A stretch of 64,000 nucleotides of DNA from BACL11 sp945865535 (GTDB lineage: Bacteria; Bacteroidota; Bacteroidia; Flavobacteriales; BACL11): contig CANNBA010000012.1 of assembly GCA_947502765.1 (NCBI GenBank), positions 1 to 64,000 of the forward strand. The letters are read 5' to 3'. Positions 25,831-35,200 of this stretch are shown here, one piece after another. Below the pieces are notes generated by a model that saw nothing but the letters and a program-made list of their open reading frames with translations, was not told the DNA's origin and did no database searches. Within the stretch, counting starts at the first letter, position 1. Each line of letters starts with the position of its first letter. The position numbers and the translations under genes were made by a program.

Positions 25831-27284
25831 TATTCAAATTTTAAATATGCTTTCAATCCATGTAAGCCTCCTTCTCTGCCAAAACCACTCTCTTTAAAGC
25901 CTCCAAAAGGAGATGCAGGATCAAATTTATTGTATGTATTTGCCCAAACTACTCCAGCATTTAATTCTTTAGTTAGTTTGAAAATCTTAGCCCCTTTTTC
26001 AGTCCAAACACCAGCAGACAAACCAAAAGGGGTATTATTTGCTTTTTCAATCACCTCATCAATTGTTCTAAAAGTCTGAATTGCTAAAACAGGACCAAAA
26101 ATTTCTTCTTGAACTATGGCGTGAGACTGAGAAACATTTAAAAACAAAGTTGGAGGACACCAATTTCCTTTTTTAGAAATACTGCATTTTGACTGATAAA
26201 TCTCTCCTCCTTCTTTTTTGCCAATTTTTATATACTTATTTATTGTGGCTAATTGTTCTTTGGAATTTATCGCTCCAATATCTGTATTTTTATCTAAGGG
26301 ATTTCCAACAATTAATGAAGACATTCTGTCTTTTAATTTCTCAATAACATCTTTAGCGACACTTTCTTGGACAAAAAGTCGAGACCCCGCACAACAAACA
26401 TGTCCTTGATTGAAAAATATTGCATTAATAATTCCTTCAACCGCTTGATCAATAGCGGCATCTTCAAAAATAATATTTGCTCCTTTGCCTCCAAGTTCTA
26501 GAGTAGATTTCTTTTTAGTGCCTGAAATACTTTTCTGAATTAACTTCCCCACATTGGTAGATCCTGTGAATGCAATCTTATCAATATGCGGATGATTTAC
26601 TAGCTCAGCACCAGTATTTCCTGCGCCAGTTACAATGTTTACAACCCCTTTCGGAAGACCGCTTTCCTGAATAATTTCAGCAAGTTTAAGAGCTGTTAAT
26701 GAGGTCGTTTCAGCTGGTTTTAAAACAACAGTATTGCCACATGCAATGGCTGGAGCAATTTTCCAAGCTGCCATTAGCAGAGGGAAATTCCAAGGGATTA
26801 TCTGGCCTGCAACTCCTAATGGTTTAGGAATTTTATTTGGGAAAGCATACTCTAATTTATCTGCCCAACCCGCATAATAAAAGAAATGATTTGCCGCCAA
26901 AGGAATATCAACATTTATGGATTCTCTAATGGGCTTTCCTCCATCCATACTTTCAATCACTGCAAATTCCTTTGCTCTTTCTTGTATCATTCTGGCAATT
27001 CTAAAAATATATTTTCCCCTTTCTTTTGCTGTAAGTTTTGACCAACTTTTAAAAGCTATTCTAGCAGATTTTACTGCCAAATCAATATCTTTTTTATTGG
27101 CTTCAGCAATCTTAGCAATTACCTCATCTGTTGCTGGGTTTATTGTATCAAAATACTTTTTTGAGTTTGGCTTTACAAACGCTCCATTTATAAACAAATC
27201 ATATTTTTCTTTTAATCTAATATGATCTGTACTTTCAAGAGCATCAGCATACTTCCAACTTTTATTTAACTGTAATTTACTCAT
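25830..27284 (-). CDS. NAD(P)-dependent aldehyde dehydrogenase
   Basis: 484 residues, full ALDH fold. Oxyanion region IIPWNFPLLMAAWKIAPA (Asn166), GSTNVGKLIQ, Glu263 in TLELGGKGAN, the catalytic Cys297 in NQGHVCCAGSR, and the C-terminal EIFGPVLAIQ and SPFGGFKESGFGREGG are all present. Cytosolic oxidation of an aldehyde to the acid is expected. Next to deoC, acetaldehyde from deoxyribose-5-phosphate cleavage is a reasonable substrate, but this is inferred from position only. It is 3 bp from deoC. Confidence 0.92.
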   Translation of the reverse strand: MSKLQLNKSWKYADALESTDHIRLKEKYDLFINGAFVKPNSKKYFDTINPATDEVIAKIAEANKKDIDLAVKSARIAFKSWSKLTAKERGKYIFRIARMIQERAKEFAVIESMDGGKPIRESINVDIPLAANHFFYYAGWADKLEYAFPNKIPKPLGVAGQIIPWNFPLLMAAWKIAPAIACGNTVVLKPAETTSLTALKLAEIIQESGLPKGVVNIVTGAGNTGAELVNHPHIDKIAFTGSTNVGKLIQKSISGTKKKSTLELGGKGANIIFEDAAIDQAVEGIINAIFFNQGHVCCAGSRLFVQESVAKDVIEKLKDRMSSLIVGNPLDKNTDIGAINSKEQLATINKYIKIGKKEGGEIYQSKCSISKKGNWCPPTLFLNVSQSHAIVQEEIFGPVLAIQTFRTIDEVIEKANNTPFGLSAGVWTEKGAKIFKLTKELNAGVVWANTYNKFDPASPFGGFKESGFGREGGLHGLKAYLKFE

Positions 27285-27287
27285 ATG

Positions 27288-28187
27288 TTAATCTTTTGAA
27301 AAATAATCTAAGGATTGATAATGTCCGCTTTCTTGCTTTACAAGTTGCATCAAAATATCATTTGCCAAGCTACTTGCTCCAAATCTATACAAATCTTTAT
27401 TCATCCACTCATCACCTAGGGTTTCGTTTAGCATCACCAAATATTGTAAAGCTATCTTAGATGTAGCGATTCCTCCTGCTGGTTTCATTCCTATTTTTAT
27501 TCCTGTCTTTTTGTAATAATCTTTTATCGCATTTAGCATAACAAAAGTAACAGGCATAGTTGCAGCCGGGCTAATTTTACCAGTAGAAGTTTTAATAAAA
27601 TCAGCTCCAGCATATATTGCAATATCACTAGCTTTTCTCACATTATCAAGAGTATCTAACTCTCCTGTTTCTAAAATAACTTTTAAGTGAGCTTTGCCGC
27701 AAACTTCTTTAACAGCTGCAATTTCATCATACACAAAATTATATTCCCCCGCTAGGAATTTTCCTCTTGAAATAACCATATCAACCTCATCGGCGCCTTG
27801 ATCTACAGCAAATTTTGTGTCTGAAAGTTTTACTTCAAGAGTAGACTGCCCACTAGGAAATGCTGTAGAAACAGAGGCAATATTTATTCCGCTTCCCTTC
27901 AATTCTTTTTTTGCAATTGAAACAAAAGTAGGATAAACACAAACAGCCGCAACACTAGGAAGTCCTGGTAAAGAATCGTGCAAATGTCTTGCTTTATAAC
28001 ACAAACTTTTGACTTTTTCTGGAGTATCTTTTCCTTCCAAAGTAGTGAGATCAATCATACTTAAAGCTAGATGTAATCCGTATTCTTTTGCCTCATTTTT
28101 TATACTTCTTTTACAAAAACGATCAATCCGCTCATCTACTCCAAGCTTGTCAATTTTAGCTGTTTTTGTTAAATCTGGGAAACTCAA
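27288..28187 (-). CDS. deoC: Deoxyribose-phosphate aldolase, long (DERA-like) form
   Basis: 299 residues. Class I aldolase with LALSMIDLTTLEGKDTPEKVKSLC, LETGELDT, the Schiff-base lysine in ADFIKTSTGKISPAAT and KPAGGIATSKIALQYL. An N-terminal extension of about 45 residues with RIDRFCKRSIKNEAKEYGL is like the eukaryote-type DERA family and unlike the 250-residue enterobacterial enzyme. It splits 2-deoxyribose-5-phosphate into glyceraldehyde-3-phosphate and acetaldehyde. The only start compatible with the extension is TTG at 28187; an in-frame TAA lies three codons upstream. It is the first gene of the long minus-strand run. Confidence 0.93.
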   Translation of the reverse strand: MSFPDLTKTAKIDKLGVDERIDRFCKRSIKNEAKEYGLHLALSMIDLTTLEGKDTPEKVKSLCYKARHLHDSLPGLPSVAAVCVYPTFVSIAKKELKGSGINIASVSTAFPSGQSTLEVKLSDTKFAVDQGADEVDMVISRGKFLAGEYNFVYDEIAAVKEVCGKAHLKVILETGELDTLDNVRKASDIAIYAGADFIKTSTGKISPAATMPVTFVMLNAIKDYYKKTGIKIGMKPAGGIATSKIALQYLVMLNETLGDEWMNKDLYRFGASSLANDILMQLVKQESGHYQSLDYFSKD

Positions 28188-28212
28188 AATTCTTTATTGC
28201 TGATTAGAAAGA

Positions 28213-28220
28213 CAAAGCTA
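28213..28220 (-). promoter_or_regulatory. -7 element of the deoC-to-tsaB transcription unit
   Basis: Minus strand TAGCTTTG fits TAnnTTTG, 25 bp before the deoC TTG start. It is the only good candidate in the 85-bp divergent region. The -33 TTG is not evident. Confidence 0.45.
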
Positions 28221-28267
28221 CTATTTTATATGATATATTACATGATTTCTAATTCATAAATTTTGAT

Positions 28268-28275
28268 TAAATTTG
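28268..28275 (+). promoter_or_regulatory. -7 element of the cysC-cysD-cysN operon
   Basis: TAAATTTG, 12 bp before the cysC ATG, implying a very short leader. The TTG inside it (28273-28275) is not a start. No sulfur-responsive riboswitch can fit in the leader. Confidence 0.5.
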
Positions 28276-28287
28276 TGGCCTTATTTT

Positions 28288-28896
28288 ATGAAAGAAGAAA
28301 AAGAAAATATATTCTCCATTTTTGATGATGCGCTTCAGAGAAAGCACAAAGAAGAACTACTTAATCAAAAATCAAAAGTTATTTGGATGACTGGACTTTC
28401 AGGATCTGGAAAGACAACCATAGCCAAGGAAGTAGAAAAATATTTACACTCTCAAGGGATTTTAAGTCAGCTTTTGGATGGAGACAACATCAGGGTTGGT
28501 ATCAGTAATAATCTTTCTTTTTCAGCTCAAGATAGAACAGAAAACGTAAGAAGAATTGCAGAAGTATCAAAACTATTTATGAATTGCGGAGTGGTTACAA
28601 TAAACTGTTTTATTAGCCCAACAATAGCAATAAGAAAAATAGCAAAGGATATCATTGGAAAAGAAAACTTTATTGAAGTTTATATAAATGCATCACTAGA
28701 AACTTGTGAAAGTAGAGATGTAAAAGGACTCTACCAAAAAGCAAGAAAAGGGGAAATAAAAGATTTTACCGGAATTAATGCTCCATTTGAAGCTCCTGAA
28801 AATCCAGATTTAGCGATAAACACAACCCAACTTTCAATTGATGAGTCAGTACAAAAAGTATTGGATTATTGTTTGCCGAGAATAAAAAATAACTAA
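28288..28896 (+). CDS. cysC: Adenylylsulfate (APS) kinase CysC
   Basis: 202 residues from the ATG at 28288; an upstream in-frame TTG lies in the promoter. P-loop VIWMTGLSGSGKTTIAKE, LLDGDNIRVGISNNL (APS-binding DGDNxR), FSAQDRTENVRRIAEV, and the lid RDVKGLYQKARKGEIKDFTG are all present. It phosphorylates APS to PAPS, the sulfate donor for the sulfotransferases on the opposite strand. It is separate from cysN rather than fused. It is the first gene of a three-gene operon, with cysD 2 bp downstream. Confidence 0.95.
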   Translation: MKEEKENIFSIFDDALQRKHKEELLNQKSKVIWMTGLSGSGKTTIAKEVEKYLHSQGILSQLLDGDNIRVGISNNLSFSAQDRTENVRRIAEVSKLFMNCGVVTINCFISPTIAIRKIAKDIIGKENFIEVYINASLETCESRDVKGLYQKARKGEIKDFTGINAPFEAPENPDLAINTTQLSIDESVQKVLDYCLPRIKNN

Positions 28897-28898
28897 CT

Positions 28899-29804
28899 AT
28901 GAGTTCGTACAATTTAACACACTTAAAAGAACTTGAATCGGAAGCAATTTTCATATTAAGAGAAGTAGCTGCCCAATTTGAAAAACCTGTAATGTTGTTT
29001 TCTGGAGGGAAAGATTCTATCATTATGTTTCATCTTGCCAGAAAAGCTTTTCATCCAGCAAAAGTGCCATTTCCTTTAATGCATGTAGATACCGGCCATA
29101 ACTTTCCAGAAACCATTGAATTTAGAGATAAATTAATACACAGCTCTGGAGAAACCCTAATTGTAAAATACGTTCAGGATTCCATTAACAGAGGAACGGC
29201 TGTGGAAGAAACTGGTCCTAACACATCAAGAAATGGATTACAAACCGTAACGCTTTTAGAAGGTTTAGAAGAAGGAAAATACGACTGTGCTATGGGTGGA
29301 GCTAGAAGAGATGAGGAAAAAGCAAGAGCTAAGGAAAGATTCTTTTCGCACAGAGATGAATTCGGACAATGGGATCCAAAAAATCAAAGACCAGAACTTT
29401 GGAATTTATTTAATGGGCGAAAAAAAATGGGCGAACATTTTAGAGTATTTCCAATTTCAAACTGGACAGAAATGGATGTATGGCAATATATTTTACACGA
29501 AAAAATAGAATTGCCTTCATTGTATTTCTCTCATCAAAGAGAGGTAGTGAACAGAAATGGTGTACTGCTTGGAAAATGCGATTACATTACCCTAAAAAAT
29601 GATGAAAAATGGGAAAAAATGACCATTAGATGCCGAACAATTGGAGACATGACCTGTACTGGAGTTACAAAATCTGAAGCAGCAGACTTAGAAGCAATTA
29701 TTGAAGAAGTAGCATCAACAAGAGTTACGGAAAGAGGTGGAAGAGCAGATGACAAAAGATCAGAAGCTGCTATGGAAGACAGAAAAAAAGAAGGATATTT
29801 TTAA
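28899..29804 (+). CDS. cysD: Sulfate adenylyltransferase subunit 2 CysD
   Basis: 301 residues, the usual length. PP-loop ATPase motif VMLFSGGKDSIIMFHLARKAF, then FPLMHVDTGHNFPETIEFRD, CAMGGARRDEEKARAKER and the C-terminal CRTIGDMTCTGVTKSEA with GGRADDKRSEAAMEDRKKEGYF. It joins ATP and sulfate to form APS, driven by GTP hydrolysis in CysN. It lies between cysC (2 bp) and cysN (6 bp). Confidence 0.97.
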   Translation: MSSYNLTHLKELESEAIFILREVAAQFEKPVMLFSGGKDSIIMFHLARKAFHPAKVPFPLMHVDTGHNFPETIEFRDKLIHSSGETLIVKYVQDSINRGTAVEETGPNTSRNGLQTVTLLEGLEEGKYDCAMGGARRDEEKARAKERFFSHRDEFGQWDPKNQRPELWNLFNGRKKMGEHFRVFPISNWTEMDVWQYILHEKIELPSLYFSHQREVVNRNGVLLGKCDYITLKNDEKWEKMTIRCRTIGDMTCTGVTKSEAADLEAIIEEVASTRVTERGGRADDKRSEAAMEDRKKEGYF

Positions 29805-29810
29805 AAAACT

Positions 29811-31079
29811 ATGAATAGCACCAAAGGATATTTAGACATGGAGTTATTGCGCTTCACAACAGCAGGAAGTGTAGATGACGGAAAAAGCACATTGATTGGA
29901 AGGTTGCTTTATGACAGTAAAGCAATTTTTGAAGATCAATTGGAATTACTTAAAGAAACAAGTAAGCAAAGAGGTGAAGAAGGAATCAATCTAGCCCTTT
30001 TAACAGATGGATTAAGATCGGAAAGAGAGCAAGGAATTACTATTGATGTTGCCTACAGATATTTTGCAACTCCAAAAAGAAAATTCATTATTGCAGACAC
30101 CCCAGGACATATTCAGTATACAAGAAATATGGTTACTGGGGCTTCAACCGCTAATCTAGCTTTGTTATTAGTTGATGCCAGGCATGGGGTAATTAAACAA
30201 ACAAAGAGACACGCATTTATTGCTTCTCTTTTACAGATTCCTCACATTGCTGTTTGTATCAATAAAATGGATTTAGTGGAGTACAGTAAAGATGCATTTG
30301 AAAAAATAAAGTCTGACTTTGAAGATTTTGCTTCAAAATTAGAAATCAAAGACATTCATTTTATTCCTATTTCGGCACTTAATGGAGATAATGTTGTGGA
30401 TAGATCTAAAAATATGCCATGGTATGAAGGATCTACACTCATGCATCTTTTAGAAAATATTCATATTGTTTCAGATCACAACCATATTGATTGTAGATTC
30501 CCTGTCCAGTTTGTAGTGCGTCCTCAATCAGTTAAATATCCAGACTATAGAGGATATGCAGGAAGAATTGAGGGGGGCGTTTTTAAGCCTGGAGATGAAG
30601 TAACTATCCTGCCTTCAGGATTTAAATCTAAAATCAAATCAATCGATACCTTTGATGGAGCAGTTTTAGAAGCATTTTCTCCAATGTCAGTGTGTATGAC
30701 TTTAACTGATGATATTGATATTAGTAGAGGTGATATGCTGGTTAGAGAAAACAATAAACCAAATATTGAGCAAGATATTGAGGTAATGATTTGTTGGATG
30801 AATGAAAAAAAGATGATCCCAAATGGGAAATATGCTATCAGGCATACTTCTCAAAGCGCAAGATGCATCATTAAAGAGGTTAAATACAAAATGGATATCA
30901 ATTCTTTACACAGAATGGAAGATGATAAAGAAATTGGATTGAATGATATTGGAAGAGTAACTATCCGTACTACCAAACCTTTATTCTTTGATAGTTATAC
31001 AAGAAATAGAAATACTGGAAGTATTATTTTAGTAGATGAGGCGACAAATGAAACTGTTGCTGCTGGGATGATTATCTAA
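29811..31079 (+). CDS. cysN: Sulfate adenylyltransferase subunit 1 (GTPase) CysN
   Basis: 422 residues, EF-Tu-like GTPase. G1 GSVDDGKSTLIGRLLYD, switch region REQGITIDVAYRYF, G3 ADTPGHIQYTRNM, G4 INKMDLV and G5 SALNGDNV are all present, followed by two beta-barrel domains. No APS kinase domain is fused at the C-terminus, consistent with the separate cysC. GTP hydrolysis drives APS formation by CysD. A strong bidirectional terminator follows. Confidence 0.97.
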   Translation: MNSTKGYLDMELLRFTTAGSVDDGKSTLIGRLLYDSKAIFEDQLELLKETSKQRGEEGINLALLTDGLRSEREQGITIDVAYRYFATPKRKFIIADTPGHIQYTRNMVTGASTANLALLLVDARHGVIKQTKRHAFIASLLQIPHIAVCINKMDLVEYSKDAFEKIKSDFEDFASKLEIKDIHFIPISALNGDNVVDRSKNMPWYEGSTLMHLLENIHIVSDHNHIDCRFPVQFVVRPQSVKYPDYRGYAGRIEGGVFKPGDEVTILPSGFKSKIKSIDTFDGAVLEAFSPMSVCMTLTDDIDISRGDMLVRENNKPNIEQDIEVMICWMNEKKMIPNGKYAIRHTSQSARCIIKEVKYKMDINSLHRMEDDKEIGLNDIGRVTIRTTKPLFFDSYTRNRNTGSIILVDEATNETVAAGMII

Positions 31080-31103
31080 GTATAATCCTTTAAATAAACC
31101 AAT

Positions 31104-31136
31104 AAAAAAGCCGAGCATAATTGCTCGGCTTTTTTA
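31104..31136. terminator. Bidirectional terminator between cysN and tonB
   Basis: AGCCGAGCA (31109-31117), loop TAAT, TGCTCGGCT (31122-31130), with an A run before and a T run after. It ends both the cysCDN operon and the convergent ruvA-sprA-gcvH-tonB unit. Confidence 0.92.
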
Positions 31137-31155
31137 TTCAATTTTAACACTATAA

Positions 31156-31809
31156 TTAATTAAGGGTAAAGTTAATTGGAATGGTAAACATTACCCTAAC
31201 TGCATTCCCTCTCTGCTTTCCAGGCTTATATTTAGGTAATGATTTTACCACTCTAACAGCCTCTGCATCTAAACTCTTGTCCACTCCTCTTACAATTTTT
31301 ACATCTGTAACTGACCCTGATTTATCTACAATAAAACTGACATATACCTTACCTGTAATATTATATTCCTTAGCAATTGGCGGATATTTTACATTGTTCT
31401 GAATGTACTTCATAAGACCTGCATCCCCTCCAGGAAATTCTGGCATATTCTCTACAACCATAAAAAATTCCTCATCAGATTCTTCTTCAATCTCAATTGC
31501 AACTTTTTCATCCGACTCAGTAGTCTCAATTTTAGCCTCATCTACAATTTCAACTTTATCCTCAACGATTACAATAACCTCAGGCGGAGGCGGAGGAGGA
31601 GGAGGAGGGTTTTTTTCTTGTTTGGTAATAGGAATAATTTCTTCTTCCAAATCATCAAGATTTAACTGGCCCAAATTATAATCTACCTTTTCATAACTTT
31701 TCCACTCAAAAGCGCCAAGCACAATTACAAGAGTAACAACAAGGCCTATTTGAAAGAAAAGTCCTTTCTTCTTTTCTAAACTAATTTCAGGATTCTTTTT
31801 TGGTTCCAT
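31156..31809 (-). CDS. TonB-family energy transducer
   Basis: 217 residues. One N-terminal membrane helix (about 16-34, FFQIGLVVTLVIVLGAF), then an acidic spacer with nine consecutive prolines (near 68-76) and a Glu/Val-rich stretch that would span the periplasm, then a TonB C-terminal domain (about 125-217) with EFPGGDAGLMKYIQNNVKYP, GKVYVSFIVDKSG and RVMFTIPINF. It passes proton-motive energy from ExbBD to TonB-dependent receptors. exbBD is not in the window. It lies 12 bp after gcvH, at the end of the sprA unit. Confidence 0.9.
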   Translation of the reverse strand: MEPKKNPEISLEKKKGLFFQIGLVVTLVIVLGAFEWKSYEKVDYNLGQLNLDDLEEEIIPITKQEKNPPPPPPPPPEVIVIVEDKVEIVDEAKIETTESDEKVAIEIEEESDEEFFMVVENMPEFPGGDAGLMKYIQNNVKYPPIAKEYNITGKVYVSFIVDKSGSVTDVKIVRGVDKSLDAEAVRVVKSLPKYKPGKQRGNAVRVMFTIPINFTLN

Positions 31810-31821
31810 ATATTATTTTTT

Positions 31822-32199
31822 TTATCCTACTAATTCTTTATAGCTAACTGCATCTAAAAGAGAGTCTAACTCTTGAATATCAGAAACTGAAATTTTAATA
31901 ATCCACCCATCTCCATATGGATCTGAATTAATTAACTCTGGGGCATCTTCCAGTTTATCATTAAAGGTTAAAACCTTTCCACTTATTGGCATAAATAAAT
32001 CAGATACTGTTTTAACTGCCTCAATGGAGCCAAAAACTTCTTCTTTTTCAAGCATTTCTCCTTTAGTATCTATGTCAACAAATACGATATCTCCTAACTC
32101 TCCTTGTGCAAATTCAGTGATACCAATATAAGCAGTATCTCCTTGAACTTTCAGCCATTCATGGTCTTTAGTGTATTTTAATTCTTTTGGAAATTTCAT
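31822..32199 (-). CDS. gcvH: Glycine cleavage system H protein
   Basis: 125 residues, the usual length. Lipoyl domain with YTKDHEWLKVQGDTAYIGIT, GELGDIVFVDID and the lipoylated Lys63 in FGSIEAVKTVSDLFMPISG. It carries the aminomethyl group from GcvP to GcvT. It is not linked to gcvP here but lies 46 bp after sprA, an arrangement I know from many Bacteroidetes genomes. Confidence 0.96.
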   Translation of the reverse strand: MKFPKELKYTKDHEWLKVQGDTAYIGITEFAQGELGDIVFVDIDTKGEMLEKEEVFGSIEAVKTVSDLFMPISGKVLTFNDKLEDAPELINSDPYGDGWIIKISVSDIQELDSLLDAVSYKELVG

Positions 32200-32245
32200 C
32201 TAATTAATTTTTTTCAAAAATACATTTTTTTATTGGTCGGCAAAA

Positions 32246-35200
32246 TTATCCCGCCAAGGTAAATCTTATACTAAAACCTACATTTGTAATAGAACTCGGA
32301 AAAGTGGTGGAAATAAAAGGATTAGTAATTGCTCTATCATAAAAAAGTTTAATATTTAATCTCTGATTTACTACATAATCAGCTGAAAATTTAATTTTTA
32401 TTAACTGTTGTCCCATTGTTATTTGCTCTACATCTTCAATTACTTTTCTGATAATTGTTTTATTATTCATCAAATTAAAATCTAATTTCAAATCCAAATC
32501 ACTTGAAATCTTTTTCCCACTTCCTCCTGAAAACATTTTAAACTCAACATCTTTAATTCGATATCCAACGCCAACTACATACTCTTGAGAGCCGGTTTCT
32601 GTCAACTGATTATTGGCTAAAGATAAAGCTAAAACTCTTGACTTTTTGAATTCAATTTTAGTTAAAAGGCTATTTTTCCAAGTCATATCCACTTTAAAAA
32701 GCGGACTAAACTGCTCATTAATTGTAACCTGAGAAATTTCACGAGCAACATGATAACTCATATTATTCATATTTATCTCATCACCACTTCCATAGTTAAG
32801 ATTTGTTTGAAAGGAACCAACAGAATAAGTAGATCGATAGGCATGGCCAATTGTAAATTGTTTGAATGTCTTTTTAATATACGGAATTTTTATAAAACCA
32901 TCATAGGTAATTGTCCAATTTGGCAAAGGAATTGCAGGAAAGGCAGTTAGTTTTGAATTAGATGGGTCTCTTCCACTATAAGCTGCTAAAAAAGCAGGAA
33001 TCATAACCTCTTGAGAAGTTGCCCCATAACCACCAACTAAAGTTGGGACTGTATCTCCAGAATAAGTAACGTATTCTGTAGGAAAACCAGTAATAGGATC
33101 AATCCCTCCATTAAAATTAGGATTATTTGCTGCTAATTGCTTGGCAATATCATTTCTGTAATTCCTAAAATTATCAAAAGTTGCAGACTCATTATCATCA
33201 TTATCCCCTCTAAAAGCAGTGCCCCATGAAATAAATGATATGCTAAAACTTCCTGATTCTGTTGGACTAAAAGAATTAAAATTATTAATCTCATCATCCC
33301 ATCTAAAATACTCGGTATTATTAGTGGATGTTGTTTTATTGGCAGTTAATTCTATTTTCAATTGCTCGATTGGTTCAACAGTACTTCTTAAGGTTAAATT
33401 CTCTGCTGAATTCGTTTTATACATGGTATTAAGTGCAGTATTTTTTGATATCCAACCATTTCTTCCAGCTGTTGATCTAATGTCTTGTTGGCTTCCAAAA
33501 GCAAATGGTAAACCTGGAGATAATTGAGCCCAATCTTGGCCTAATACTTTTGATTGATTAAGGTAGCCTGGAAGAAAAGTCCCTTGAGTTTCAGAATAAT
33601 TAATTGCTATATTTTTTACTCCCAATCCAAAACGAGTCATGTGTTTTAAGAATTCGAATTTATTTTTCTTCTCTTGATCAGTTTCTTCTTGCTCTTGTCT
33701 GTTTCTAACACTATTTCTATCACTTCCTCCCCTACTACTTCCTTGGCTTAATTTCTTAAAATAGGGGACTTTATTGTATAAAGTTGTAAGATTAATTTGT
33801 CCATTATATTGCTTAGAATTAGAGTTTTGAATAGTATTTCCTAAATTTGAAATAGCAGGCAAAGCTGCTGTCCAATCATAGTTAGCAGTATACCTTATAT
33901 CTAAAGAAATAAAGTTTACGATAGGAATTTTATTTAATGGAACTTGATAATTGGCTCCAAAAGTTTGATGATAGTGAGTTACTCTACCAAAATTCCAAAC
34001 ATTGTTCCAAATAGTGTCCATTTTTTCTTTGTACAAAGGATCCGATTTGTCGAGTTTTCCTGCTGGTTCATCAATATTTGCTTTTTGATTGACTGCAAAA
34101 TCCAATTTTAATGTCCGCATTAAATCATATTTTAACTCATAGGATCTATTCCAAGTAAAAAACTTGTTATATGTAGGGAAAATAAGCATATTAGAATTGC
34201 TCAAATTCCTGATCTTTGTTTCATTATAATTCCTGTCAAAATCTGTTCTGAAAGAAAAAGATTTTGGCATAGTATTAAAATTAAAATCTTTGATAAGATT
34301 AAAATAGGCTGATTTCGGGAACTTAATTTTAGCAAAAGGTTTGATGTTTTTGGGCTGAGTATTAAAATTATAGGTTAATGCTCCTCTGTAATTTGCAGTT
34401 CTGTTGTATTCGGTATTGATATTTCTTATAAAAGTTTCATTTTTTGAATAAGAAATTGTAAAATTCTCTACGTCATATACTTGCTGTTTTTTAGGTGCTT
34501 CACCTTTTTTCTGAACTTTTGTTTTTCTCACATTTGTAAAATTAATACTCTTTCTTTGCACATAGTCTTGAGCAATATTTTTAAGAGAGTCTTTCTCTAC
34601 TTTACTATCTAAGGCTTTTAATGAAGTTGTAAAAAGTATATCCGGATCAAGAGGATTGTATTGAGGATTTTTTATGGCTTGTGACCTGCCAATATACATT
34701 GGGACTTTTAAACCAAAGTCTTCAGAGAAGAATTTTCCTAAATCAAATGTAGAAGAAAAATCATACTGATAAGCGTTGTATTTTTGTCGTTCATTAACTT
34801 TCTTTTCAATACTTCCAAAGCCAATAGTACTCATATTTCCTGATAAAGTAACATTACCAAAATCAGCCAATCGCGCTGTAACTCTACTATTTGCAGCCCA
34901 GCCCCCTTGTTCGTCAAATTCAGTAAGTCTTAACTCATTTACCCAAATTTGGCCGCACTTTGACAAGCCATCATCAGAATCTTCCATTGATTTTTTCTTA
35001 GGATTCCTTACTCCAATCATAATGGTTTTAACCTGTGCCAAGTTGGGATTTCCTACCACGGTAACCTTACCCCCACTTGTATATTTAATATAAGGTGAGG
35101 ATACATCCGAATTGTTATAATTTCTATCTTGTTTTGCTTGTTGGAAAATTTCAAAAGCAATGTCAATTTCATTTTGTGATGGCCAAATATCATTTGCGTT

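Noticed and set aside
31590..31610. Triplet repeat (CCT/CCG) in tonB as a phase-variation tract
   Set aside because: Changes by whole codons only alter the proline count and would not switch the gene off.
31403..31681. Open frame opposite tonB with a poly-glycine run
   Set aside because: It is the antisense of the proline codon repeat in tonB; tonB has clear domain motifs and this frame has none.
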